64,000 bases of DNA from Mycolicibacterium sp. HK-90. Its GTDB lineage: Bacteria > Actinomycetota > Actinomycetes > Mycobacteriales > Mycobacteriaceae. Below the pieces are notes generated by a model. That model had not been told where the DNA came from. It did not search any database and saw only the letters and a program-made list of their open reading frames with translations. Shown piece by piece: positions 9,057 through 16,871 of this stretch. The stretch lies in assembly GCF_030486405.1 (NCBI RefSeq), contig NZ_CP129613.1, forward strand, positions 5,952,001 through 6,016,000, given 5' to 3'. The translations under genes were made by a program, and so were the position numbers. Numbering within the stretch: position 1 is the first letter of the stretch; each line of letters begins with the position of its first letter.

Positions 9057-9836
9057 GTGATCACCGACGAGGTAGCCCCGCTGCGCCATGACGTCGAACC
9101 GTGGTTCATGAGCGGGTTCGCATTCCGTTGCGCCTGGGAAGCACTCGGCCTCGACCGGCTCCCATCCCCACTGTCCTACCGTCATCGGGGACCGAAGTAC
9201 ATGTCCGAGGTCGAGGCGGACCGCAGAGAGGCTTTGGCCCAGCTCCGTGCCAGCCTGACACCGAATCGTGTCCGCATCCTCGAAGCGTTGCGGTATCCGG
9301 CCTACCTGCTGCAGGGATTCGGTCAGATCGAGGGCGGCCAGATCTATCGATTGCTCGGGGTGATCGGTACGACCGGCTACTGCGCAGTCATCACCCAGGA
9401 TCCCAGCGAGCAGCTGATCTTCGGTGGAGACGTTCAGATCATCGGCTGTGTGAACATCGATTTTCCGCAGGTCGTCCTGGAAGCACTGCCCGCATACAAA
9501 CCCGGAACCCGGCCCCGTAAGGAAGAGTTACTCGAGGATGAAACGCCGACCTCGGCGTTGCGGGACGCCAAGATCACCGCGCAGATCCTGCTCAGCGGTT
9601 CCGCTGAGTTCACGAGGGACTATCAATTGCGCGACGCCACCCACCTGACGGTGATCAACATCGCCGACGACGGCGCGTACCTGGTGAACGAGGGTGAGAA
9701 GTCGTTTCAGATCATTCCGGCAACGGTGGCCAACCTGATGCAGGTCTTCCAGAAGATCGAGAAGCGGCAATCGGAAGCGTTGGCGGACAAGCTCGCCGCG
9801 GAGCAAGCGGACCGGGATTTCGATGCCGTTCCTTGA
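9057..9836 (+). CDS. EspG-like protein, copy 2
   Basis: A 259-aa protein starting with GTG at 9057, about 6 bases after AAAGGGG. The segment LDRLPSPLSYRHRGPKY, an Ala/Leu helix, strands around LLGVIGTTGYCAVITQDP and the C-terminal KIEKRQSEALADKLA helix match the overall EspG layout. Sequence similarity to copy 1 is weak by eye. Its 3' end overlaps the ketosynthase-like gene by 14 bases, so the two are coupled. Its client could be the EspB-like protein at 11231 or the 106-aa protein, since no second PE-PPE pair is present. Confidence 0.6.
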   Translation: MITDEVAPLRHDVEPWFMSGFAFRCAWEALGLDRLPSPLSYRHRGPKYMSEVEADRREALAQLRASLTPNRVRILEALRYPAYLLQGFGQIEGGQIYRLLGVIGTTGYCAVITQDPSEQLIFGGDVQIIGCVNIDFPQVVLEALPAYKPGTRPRKEELLEDETPTSALRDAKITAQILLSGSAEFTRDYQLRDATHLTVINIADDGAYLVNEGEKSFQIIPATVANLMQVFQKIEKRQSEALADKLAAEQADRDFDAVP

Positions 9837-10839
9837 CACGGTCTCCGTCTACGTGCCCGCGGGCACGGACAATCAAGGTCGCCCCCAACATCTCGCGACC
9901 GACGCCTCCGAGATGCAGTCAGTCCATGAGATGGTGGACTGCGCCGCGCGTCAGATCGATGCTTCCGCGCTGTCCGCGGCGGCCGACAGCATGGCAGCGT
10001 CATTCCATTGCGGCACCCTGTACCAGGGCGAACACTTCTGGCCGATTACGAATTCGCTCCAACAGTCCATTCTGGGCCGGACGTCCGCCGGTTCCGCGAC
10101 AGAGATCCGGCAGTTCTGTTCGGGCGGCCTGTACGGCGTGATGCTCGCCGATGCGGTGTTGCAGGCGGGTTGGGCCGGCGACTACGCAATGGTGACAGGC
10201 GGCGATGCCATCTTCTACTTCGACCGGCATGAGTACGCGGCCAGCCCGGCGACCGAAGGTTCGCTGCTGGGCGACAGCGGGTTCTGCGCGCTGCTGAACA
10301 GGAATGAAGGGTTCGCCCGCATAGTGTCAGCCGCGGCGCGGTCCCACAATCCGTCTGCCGGCATGATGCACGGCAGCGCCGGCAGCGGCATCGACGATCC
10401 GCGGTTTCCGACCTTGGCCGATTGGATCGCCCGCTGGGAGAACTATGACCTACGTGGCCCAGGCACGGTGAAAGACAACGCAATAGCCAGTTTCCGGGTG
10501 GCGGTCAGAACCGTGACCGAATGCTACGAACGCGCAGGCGTGCGGCCGGACGACATCGACTGGTTTGCCCCGTCCTTCATCGAGCCGAGCTACGTCACGG
10601 ACATGTTGGCCAAGCAGACCTTCCTGCAACCCACGGACGGACTCTATTCCTTCGCCGCGCAATTCGGACATCTGACCGTCTCAGATTTCGGCGTGAACCT
10701 CGCCTACCTGATGAACAACAAGATCGCCAAAGTGGGCGACCTGGTCCTGCTGTTCGCGGCCGGGAATTTCGTCAACTCGGCGGCGGTACTCCTCCGCATC
10801 GAGAAAGAGGTGACCCTGCCATTCAATGTGCCGGCATGA
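9823..10839 (+). CDS. Ketosynthase III (FabH)-like thiolase-fold protein in the ESX locus
   Basis: A 338-aa protein, the usual KAS III length. The nucleophile region reads QFCSGGLYG with Cys99, followed by GDYAMVTGGDA and LLGDSGFCALL, all characteristic of the FabH family. The C-terminal half keeps GDLVLLFAAGNF. The other two FabH catalytic positions are changed: the HQAN region reads PSFIEPSY, and the YGNTS region reads QFGHLTVSD with His283. The fold is therefore clear but normal condensation chemistry is doubtful. It might load or transfer an acyl group or serve structurally. It is embedded between an EspG-like and a small Esx-like gene, an unexpected place for a lipid-type enzyme. Confidence 0.75.
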   Translation: MPFLDTVSVYVPAGTDNQGRPQHLATDASEMQSVHEMVDCAARQIDASALSAAADSMAASFHCGTLYQGEHFWPITNSLQQSILGRTSAGSATEIRQFCSGGLYGVMLADAVLQAGWAGDYAMVTGGDAIFYFDRHEYAASPATEGSLLGDSGFCALLNRNEGFARIVSAAARSHNPSAGMMHGSAGSGIDDPRFPTLADWIARWENYDLRGPGTVKDNAIASFRVAVRTVTECYERAGVRPDDIDWFAPSFIEPSYVTDMLAKQTFLQPTDGLYSFAAQFGHLTVSDFGVNLAYLMNNKIAKVGDLVLLFAAGNFVNSAAVLLRIEKEVTLPFNVPA

Positions 10840-10878
10840 CACCGATATTCACATGACCTATCGCTACGGAGGAGCAAC

Positions 10879-11199
10879 ATGACCACCCCTTGGGCCGGAC
10901 TGAACGCCGACACCGCGAACAAGAAGCTCTACCTCGATCCGTCCGTGATCTCGACGATCAACCGGGTGTTCGAGCCATACGAGGAGAGCCTCCAAACTCT
11001 CCAGAGACACGCTCTGGACGAAACCACTGGATTCTTCGGCACGCCGGCCAACCCACTGGCGGTGCTTGTCGAGAAACTCTTCGATGCTCGCGGCAAGCAA
11101 TTGACCGAATACGTGACCGAGCAGTTGTCGCAGTCGCAGGCTTTTGTCGAGACCGCTCGGGATGCGGCGGAAGCCATGCGCTCCAACCAGAACGACTAG
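10879..11199 (+). CDS. Small helical protein, possible Esx/EspC-type partner
   Basis: A 106-aa protein with a strong GGAGGAG site 5 bases before the ATG. It is predicted to be mainly helical, with a central GFFGTPANPLAV break between two helices, the size and shape of small T7SS targets. There is no WXG motif and no recognised family. It lies 31 bases upstream of the EspB-like gene, so it may be the small partner of that effector. Confidence 0.55.
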   Translation: MTTPWAGLNADTANKKLYLDPSVISTINRVFEPYEESLQTLQRHALDETTGFFGTPANPLAVLVEKLFDARGKQLTEYVTEQLSQSQAFVETARDAAEAMRSNQND

Positions 11200-11230
11200 T
11201 CACACCACGAACGAACTTCTTGGGGAAATC

Positions 11231-12979
11231 ATGAGCGGCTTCGGGAACTACCTCGGCGCAAAGTTGGGCACTGCGGAGAACGAGGAGGGCAGAAACCAGA
11301 GCGTGTACTTCAGCGCGGACGTGATGAACCCCAATTTCCCCAAACGCGCTGCCCTGGTCGGCGACGATGGAAAATTCGTCCAGGTGTCGAAGGATCTGAG
11401 GGACGACAACAAGGTCGCCGAGTATCAGCCCAGGAGCGACCTTCTCGGCGACGTCCCCGGATTGTTGTCCGACAACAGCACGTATCTGGAGGTACAGGAC
11501 GAACTCACGGGTCCTCAGAAGCTGAACTGGGAGGACAAAGAATTTGTCTTCATGCAGACCGAGAAGAATTCTCTCAAGACCGAACAGATCAGCACGCTGG
11601 CGACGAACTGGAAGGACAGCGGCGACACCCTGAAGGAGGACTCCGAGAATTTCAAGGAGACCGTTCGCAATGAGATAACCGGAAAATGGTCGGGCGAGAG
11701 CGCTGCGGCGGCCGAAGCGGCGTCCCAGCAGGTCACCGCGAGCGCGATCTACGACTTCAAGCCGGCTTCGGACGCCATCGCCAACCGATTGACGGTGCTG
11801 AAGGAGGCGTTCGAACAAATCGTGAGAGATTTCCCGGACGATCACCCAAACGACCAGTTGCTCGACGATGGAAAGTTCAACCAGAGTGAACTCAACTCTG
11901 CTATCAACGATTTCAATTCCAGATATCACATCGACGGCGACGGATTTCTGAGGAACAACGACGACGGTTACGTGACCGCGTTCGATGCCCTCAAACAGCT
12001 CGACGAGATCAACCGCTCGATCGATGCCTACCAGCAAGCCGTCCAGCTGTTTACGAACGTGTACAACCCTGCCGTCGAGGCGGCGATGCAAAATTTCCCC
12101 CACCTTCCGGCGCCGCCGAACATGAAGTACGGGGATCCGACGGCTCCTGGTGGCCCGGGTGGTCCCGGTGGGCCGGGTAGCCCGAATACGCCCGGCCTCG
12201 GTGGTGGCGGCGGCACCCCGCCCCTCGACAAGCTCAACTTGGACAAGAACCCGCTCGACAAGTTCAAGCCGGATCAACCGATCGACGACAAGTTCAAGCC
12301 GATTGACCAAAACGATTCGACGACTGATCCCACCAAGGACGCGCTCGAAAGCCTGACCGATCCAGTGAAGTCCGCGATCGACTCGGCCACCGGTGCCGCC
12401 AAGGACGCGGCCGGCCAGCTCGCAGATGCCATGAAGAACGCCGGGCAGGGGGCGCAGAACCCACTGGGCACCGGACTCCCGCCCGAGGGTGTCCTCGGGC
12501 TCGGGCCGCAAGGGCTCGGTGGTGCAGGCGCGGGCAAGGGCGGCGGCGGTGCCGGTGGCGGAGTTCCGTTGCGCGGCTTGCCGAGTGGCCTTCCCACCGG
12601 CGCACCCGCGACGACAGCGGCGAAGGTGACGGCCCCGGCCGCCGCGGCCGGCCTTGGTGCCGGAGCGGGCGCGCCCGGTGCAGGTGCCCCGGCCGCCGGC
12701 CAGCGGGCCGGCGATCAGAACGGCAAAGGTCATCAGGTCAACAAGGCACTGCGACGCAAGAAGAACGGCAAGGACGTCATCGGCAACGCCGATGCGTCGG
12801 TGCCTGTGGTCGGCGGCGACGAGGAAGCGGCGCAGGCCGAGGGCGCTCCGGTCGAACAACCCGAGTCGCGCCGCCGCATTCCCCAGCGAGGCAACGGCTG
12901 GCAACCAGACTCGGCCGTTCAGAATGCTCCGGTGCAACCGGCCCGGACGCCGAAGTTCACGCCGGGGCGCTCAGAGTGA
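11231..12979 (+). CDS. EspB-like secreted effector with W-S-G turn and Gly-rich tail
   Basis: A 582-aa protein. The ATG at 11231 follows TGGGGA. Residues ~95-290 form a long helical region with the turn WSG at 153-155 (KWSGESAAAAE), like the PE-PPE-like fold of EspB. From ~300 the protein is low-complexity: Gly-Pro repeats near 310-325, repeated DKFKP/DK segments near 345-375, Gly/Ala stretches to ~530, and a basic-acidic tail. It has no signal peptide, as expected for an ESX substrate. It ends one base before the convergent WXG100 gene. The likely role is a secreted, possibly oligomerising effector. Confidence 0.65.
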   Translation: MSGFGNYLGAKLGTAENEEGRNQSVYFSADVMNPNFPKRAALVGDDGKFVQVSKDLRDDNKVAEYQPRSDLLGDVPGLLSDNSTYLEVQDELTGPQKLNWEDKEFVFMQTEKNSLKTEQISTLATNWKDSGDTLKEDSENFKETVRNEITGKWSGESAAAAEAASQQVTASAIYDFKPASDAIANRLTVLKEAFEQIVRDFPDDHPNDQLLDDGKFNQSELNSAINDFNSRYHIDGDGFLRNNDDGYVTAFDALKQLDEINRSIDAYQQAVQLFTNVYNPAVEAAMQNFPHLPAPPNMKYGDPTAPGGPGGPGGPGSPNTPGLGGGGGTPPLDKLNLDKNPLDKFKPDQPIDDKFKPIDQNDSTTDPTKDALESLTDPVKSAIDSATGAAKDAAGQLADAMKNAGQGAQNPLGTGLPPEGVLGLGPQGLGGAGAGKGGGGAGGGVPLRGLPSGLPTGAPATTAAKVTAPAAAAGLGAGAGAPGAGAPAAGQRAGDQNGKGHQVNKALRRKKNGKDVIGNADASVPVVGGDEEAAQAEGAPVEQPESRRRIPQRGNGWQPDSAVQNAPVQPARTPKFTPGRSE

Positions 12980-12980
12980 C

Positions 12981-13277
12981 TCAGGGATTGTCTTGTTGTT
13001 CGAGCGCGTCGGCGGTGACCCGCAAGCCGTCGGCATAGAAGTCGAGCAGATCGGTCTTGGCGGTGATCGACCCGTCGACCCAATCGCGCTGGGCTACATA
13101 ACCCTTGGCGCCGTCGGCGAACCGCTTTCCGATCTTGTCCTGCCCCCACACTTCGCCTTCGCTGCTGAGCATGTCCATCAGTCCGGAATGCACGGCCTTC
13201 ATCTCGGTGCTGATGTAGGCCAGGTACCGCGCGGTTGCTCGCAGCTCGTACGGTGTGACGCTCAGCGGCTCTGTCAT
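12981..13277 (-). CDS. WXG100-type protein paired with the short toxin-head gene
   Basis: A 98-aa protein. The turn region reads EVWGQDKIG and is followed by the motif YVAQRDWVDGS, then TDLLDFYADGL. The same three segments occur in the WXG100 protein at 34491-34787, so the two are clear paralogues. It overlaps the upstream YbaB-like gene by 4 bases (ATGA). It is probably a helper for recognition or export of the DUF-type head protein at 13739. Confidence 0.82.
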   Translation of the reverse strand: MTEPLSVTPYELRATARYLAYISTEMKAVHSGLMDMLSSEGEVWGQDKIGKRFADGAKGYVAQRDWVDGSITAKTDLLDFYADGLRVTADALEQQDNP

Positions 13278-13723
13278 CGCACACTCCTCACGGTGGGATA
13301 GGAGTTCGGTTTTTCGTAGCCGGAGCTGTACGGCGCCGGCGCGGCTGGGGGCAACAGAAGGTCCCTGATGTCAGGTGCGCCCTCGACGACGTCGGACAAC
13401 GAGGGCATCCGCTCACGCCGTTGAGCCAGCGGCGCAAGGAGTTCCGCAAGTTTCCGCGCGACATCGCGAGCGGCGTCCTGGGCCGCGGCGGTGATGTGGC
13501 CTCCGAGGTCAGCCAGTTCGTGTGCGTCCAGGTATGTTTCACTGACGACGGCCTCGACCACCACACCGTCGGCGTTCACGGTCATCGTCACGGTCCCGTC
13601 AGCGCGGGTGCCGGTCGCGGACAACTCCGCACGAGCCTGTTCCACAACGGCCAGATCTGCCAGCTGCTCCTGCACCAAGGCCAGCGCTTCGATCAGATCG
13701 TGTCGCGCTCCATCGTTGTCCAT
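13274..13723 (-). CDS. YbaB/EbfC-family protein paired with the short toxin-head gene
   Basis: A 149-aa protein. A helix around EALALVQEQLADLAVV is followed by the strands GTVTMTVNADGVVVEAVV, a YbaB-type core, then a helix and a C-terminal MPSLSDVVEGAPDIRDLL segment. The last segment is shared with the YbaB-like protein at 34792-35265. YbaB-WXG100-toxin gene triplets are common in actinobacterial polymorphic toxin systems, where these small proteins are thought to prepare the toxin for T7SS export. The start lies 15 bases after the stop of the toxin-head gene. Confidence 0.78.
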   Translation of the reverse strand: MDNDGARHDLIEALALVQEQLADLAVVEQARAELSATGTRADGTVTMTVNADGVVVEAVVSETYLDAHELADLGGHITAAAQDAARDVARKLAELLAPLAQRRERMPSLSDVVEGAPDIRDLLLPPAAPAPYSSGYEKPNSYPTVRSVR

Positions 13724-13738
13724 GTGTCTCCGTCGCCC

Positions 13739-14680
13739 CTAGTCCCCGTCTCCGCCACTGGCCGCCGCGGCACCGCCTCCATCCGCCGTCGACGCCCTGG
13801 TGCTGTGCGCCGCGGCTCTGCCTCGTACCGCGCCGGTGGCGGCAGTGGGCGCCGAGCCGAGAATCGCGACGATGTCGAGAGGCTGGCCGGTAGCCAATGA
13901 GCCCGCCACCTTTTTGGACATGCCCGCGGCATATCCGACCACCGCGCCCTTGACCGTTGAATTGCCCAGTGCGCGCTGGCCATAGATGCTGACGGTGCCC
14001 TGGGCCGCGCCGCCGACCGAGTTCGCCACCGCGACCGTGCCCAAGCGATTCCAGTCGTAGCCCTGCTGATGTCCCTTGGACTGTTGCACCCCCTGGATGA
14101 ACAGTTCCTGACCCACGGCTTCAGCCGCCTCGACGCCGGACTTCTTGATGATTCGCTGCACCGTCGTCTTCGTCATCGCCTTGCCCAGGTCGGTCATGAT
14201 GTCTTTGAGCAACATCGCCACGACCTGACGAATCGCGGCATACGTTGTGCCTTCGATGACGGGGATCGCGGCTGCCGATGCGCCGAACGTCACCGAGGTC
14301 TGCGCCAGTGCCCAGGAGATTTCGAACGCCGCGATCGCCAGCGAGGTCAAGATCTGCAGCTTGGTGTATTCGATGTTCTTGCCGGTGCCTTCGGCGAGGG
14401 TGCCCAAGGCCGCCATCGCCTCCGCCAGTTTGTCGACGGAAGCCTCCCCGTCGAACAACAACGCGAACTCTTTGTCGGCCGTCCCGCCCGTCACGCCTTG
14501 CAGCACCGACCTGGTACGTGCGCGCATGATGTTCAGCTCAGGCGACAGACTCGACAGTTGCCCGGCGCGATCACCCCACTCACCGCCGATCCGGTACATG
14601 GCGTCTTCGTCGCCTTTGGGCCACTGGTAACCCACGAGGTAGGAGACCCATTGCAGCGCGGCGGGAATGTGAAGGGTCAC
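13739..14680 (-). CDS. Stand-alone WXG100-like toxin N-terminal domain, no toxin modules
   Basis: A 313-aa protein (GTG at 14680; an in-frame GTG at 14692 is an alternative). It is homologous to residues ~1-300 of the giant at 16868-34435. Both begin M-x-x-x-IP-x-x-LQWVSYL and then share WP-x-G, ALLFDGE/AMLFDGD, IEY-K, IPVIE-TT and an IR-V/LM segment. This head is the T7SS-targeting domain of large actinobacterial toxins. Here the protein stops after a short Gly/Ala tail, with no papain, DUF1023 or GNAT-like module. It is followed by its own YbaB and WXG100 genes. It may be a solo adaptor, a decoy, or an acceptor site for toxin modules. No frameshift is evident. Confidence 0.75.
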   Translation of the reverse strand: MTLHIPAALQWVSYLVGYQWPKGDEDAMYRIGGEWGDRAGQLSSLSPELNIMRARTRSVLQGVTGGTADKEFALLFDGEASVDKLAEAMAALGTLAEGTGKNIEYTKLQILTSLAIAAFEISWALAQTSVTFGASAAAIPVIEGTTYAAIRQVVAMLLKDIMTDLGKAMTKTTVQRIIKKSGVEAAEAVGQELFIQGVQQSKGHQQGYDWNRLGTVAVANSVGGAAQGTVSIYGQRALGNSTVKGAVVGYAAGMSKKVAGSLATGQPLDIVAILGSAPTAATGAVRGRAAAHSTRASTADGGGAAAASGGDGD

Positions 14681-14842
14681 ACGAACCCCCACCGGCGAAG
14701 TGTTGGACGCAGCATCTTGATCGACGCTATGGCCCGCTATCGGCTTCCGCCATTCGGCGCAGCCTTGTTCGCCAAGAGTTCAGCTACCGGCCAGTTCGAT
14801 GTCGGTCAAGCCGAAGTTGTTGCACCCCAATGTATTAACACA

Positions 14843-16372
14843 TTAGACGGTGAGTAATCCGGCGAGGCTCAGCTGGTTTGCGGCAGCATCAACCTGCGCG
14901 TCGGGAAGGTTGGCCAACAGTCTGGACACATCGTCGAAGCTCGCGGTGCCACGGCTCGCCGCGGCCAACACCGCCCGGCATTGATCCGTTGCGACGGAGC
15001 CCGTTTGGGCCGCCATCGCCGCGGCGGTGGCATCCGGAGTCCAGATTGCGGGTAGCGCCGCATCGAGCTCGCCGGAGGTGTCGCTGCCGCCGCGATGCCA
15101 CCGACCGTTCGCCCACCAATAGCAGAAGGTCAACAGACCGTTGTGATTTCGGGTGTTCAGCACACTGTCGTTCACCCAGGCCGGCGCGCCGGTGTAGAGG
15201 TCCGGCAGCGGCTTCCCACCGTTGTATGCGGCGTCGAGCAGCGCCGAGTTCCACTTGCCCCCGGACAGCACCGCCCGGTCACCGGGCAGCAGGTACAGGG
15301 TGGACCCGCTGCGGCGGTCACTTTCGAACCAGGCGTAGCCGGGGAAGATCCGCGGCCCCCACTCCGATCCGGCCCCCGCGTACGCGGCCGACAGCGTCGC
15401 CCAACGGGCGAGAAGCTCGGGCAGCGGCGGGATCTCGTCGGTGACGACGGCAGTGCGCTCGGCCGCGGTGTCCGCAGCGGCCGCCTGGGCGGCGGTGCGG
15501 GGATCACGTCCCTGCGCCTCGGGCCCGGCGACATACGCGGCAAGCCAGACCGGCAGGTGGGTGCGTGGATAGGTTTCCAGATCGTCGCGGTAGTACTCGG
15601 GGGTGACCAGCTGGTCTTCCGGGAACGGCTCGTCGCCGTAGTCGTAGTTGACGGCCATCTCGCCGTCGTTGGTGACGTTCAGCAGCAGTCGCCACCACGG
15701 CCCGGCACTCATGCGGGCCGAGACCTCGCGTTGTTGACGGACCAGGTCGGCGATCGACTGCGGCACCGGCACCAGACCGGCACGGTCGGCCGCATAGAAC
15801 TGCAACTGCGCGATCTGCGAAGACACCGTGAAGGCGAACTCGGCGGTGTATTCCTCCCAGCCTCCCGGGCCGAGCGCCGCCAGTTGCTGCGCGATGGGCT
15901 CCAGCAGTCGCGAGGCTTCCTCGGCGATGGCCTCATCCGCCGCGCCAGTGTCTGCGCCGGAACCCGAATCCGCCGGGGCCCGGTCCACGACGGTGAAATC
16001 GGCGATCCCGGCCGGGCTGTCACCGGCGGCGGCGTTGAACTGCTTCTCGAACTCGGCCATGAAGGCGGCCTCGTCGGCGACGCCGGGCGCCGGAGCCGCC
16101 GCGCGTTCGGTGGCGATGAACTGATCACGAGCCTGCTGCGGCGGGATCGAGGACGACACCTCCTCGATCCGGCCCGAATCTCCGACCAGGAAGGTCGACC
16201 GCCCGACCGGGATGTCGAGGAATGCCATCGGATCGCTTTCGTCGACGTCGACCGGCGCATACACGCTCCAGCCGGCGTCGAACCGATCCGCCGCGAGTCC
16301 ATCGGTCGGGTAATCCAGCCCCCGCGAGCGGATCCAATCCGTGACCAACGAGATTGCCTGTGCCGCTTCCAT
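14843..16372 (-). CDS. Candidate composite immunity protein (Imm35-like plus DUF600-like)
   Basis: A 509-aa cytosolic protein with no signal peptide. Residues ~1-85 (RFDAGWSVYAPV, PVGRSTFLVGDSGRIEE) look like an Imm35/YrhB domain, a family known to accompany papain-fold toxins. Residues ~165-290 (WWRLLLNVTNDGEM, NYDYGDEPFPEDQL, YYRDDLETYPR) resemble the DUF600 immunity group. The C-terminal ~200 residues are unassigned. It is the last gene of the giant toxin's operon, 5 bases after the 76-aa gene, the usual place for immunity. The two immunity-like parts suit a toxin with several domain types. Family assignments are from memory of motifs and need a profile search. Confidence 0.68.
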   Translation of the reverse strand: MEAAQAISLVTDWIRSRGLDYPTDGLAADRFDAGWSVYAPVDVDESDPMAFLDIPVGRSTFLVGDSGRIEEVSSSIPPQQARDQFIATERAAAPAPGVADEAAFMAEFEKQFNAAAGDSPAGIADFTVVDRAPADSGSGADTGAADEAIAEEASRLLEPIAQQLAALGPGGWEEYTAEFAFTVSSQIAQLQFYAADRAGLVPVPQSIADLVRQQREVSARMSAGPWWRLLLNVTNDGEMAVNYDYGDEPFPEDQLVTPEYYRDDLETYPRTHLPVWLAAYVAGPEAQGRDPRTAAQAAAADTAAERTAVVTDEIPPLPELLARWATLSAAYAGAGSEWGPRIFPGYAWFESDRRSGSTLYLLPGDRAVLSGGKWNSALLDAAYNGGKPLPDLYTGAPAWVNDSVLNTRNHNGLLTFCYWWANGRWHRGGSDTSGELDAALPAIWTPDATAAAMAAQTGSVATDQCRAVLAAASRGTASFDDVSRLLANLPDAQVDAAANQLSLAGLLTV

Positions 16373-16377
16373 TGCGT

Positions 16378-16608
16378 CTACCTTCCCTCTCGTTCAGCTT
16401 CGATGACGTCGGCGAGCGCGGAGCGCTCCGCCTGGTGACGTGCCAGCAACTTGGCGCTGAACGCGGTCCAGGCCGCGTCCTGCTCCGGCGTCATCTGGGC
16501 GTTGGTGACCTCGGATTCGATATCCGGATGAAGCTCCAAGAACTGGTTGAACAGCGCACCCATCTCCCTGCTGTGCTTGCGGTTGAGCTCGATCCGTCGC
16601 GGGTCCAT
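16378..16608 (-). CDS. Small helical protein of the toxin operon
   Basis: A 76-aa, highly charged protein with two helices (IELNRKHSREMGALFNQF and AFSAKLLARHQAERSALADV) and no known motif. It sits 2 bases after the 86-aa gene and 5 bases before the immunity-like gene. The tight packing supports a real gene. It may be an immunity or accessory protein; the family is unknown to me. Confidence 0.6.
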   Translation of the reverse strand: MDPRRIELNRKHSREMGALFNQFLELHPDIESEVTNAQMTPEQDAAWTAFSAKLLARHQAERSALADVIEAEREGR

Positions 16609-16610
16609 GT

Positions 16611-16871
16611 CTACTCCTCGTCGCCGTCGTACAGCGCCAGCTGGTCGAAAACCACCAGGGCGACCCGCTCAGCGTCGTCGAGCGGGTGCACCCGCAGCGT
16701 GTGGTGCGGGTTGGGTGCATCGTCCACGATGATCACCTCCTCGATCCCGGCCGGCAGGTTGGCCGGCCAGTCGATCTCGTCGGTGGGCTCCTCGACCAGC
16801 ACCCGGGCGCGCTTACCGCGCAGTCCGGACTGGTTGTAGCGCAGCGGGGTGTACCGCTGGTGGTTCGTCAC
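16611..16871 (-). CDS. Small protein coupled to the giant toxin gene
   Basis: An 86-aa protein whose ATG overlaps the giant's stop codon (ATGA). It is Arg/Asp/Glu-rich with strands around RARVLVEE, EEVIIVDD and RVALVVFDQ, suggesting a small beta-rich fold. No family is recognised. Translational coupling directly after a toxin gene is typical of immunity or chaperone genes, so it is a candidate for neutralising one of the toxin modules. Confidence 0.62.
   Translation of the reverse strand: MTNHQRYTPLRYNQSGLRGKRARVLVEEPTDEIDWPANLPAGIEEVIIVDDAPNPHHTLRVHPLDDAERVALVVFDQLALYDGDEE

Noticed and set aside
13739..14680. Pseudogene call for the short toxin-head gene
   Set aside because: It has an intact frame, a natural stop after a Gly/Ala tail and intact partner genes, so it is kept as a gene.
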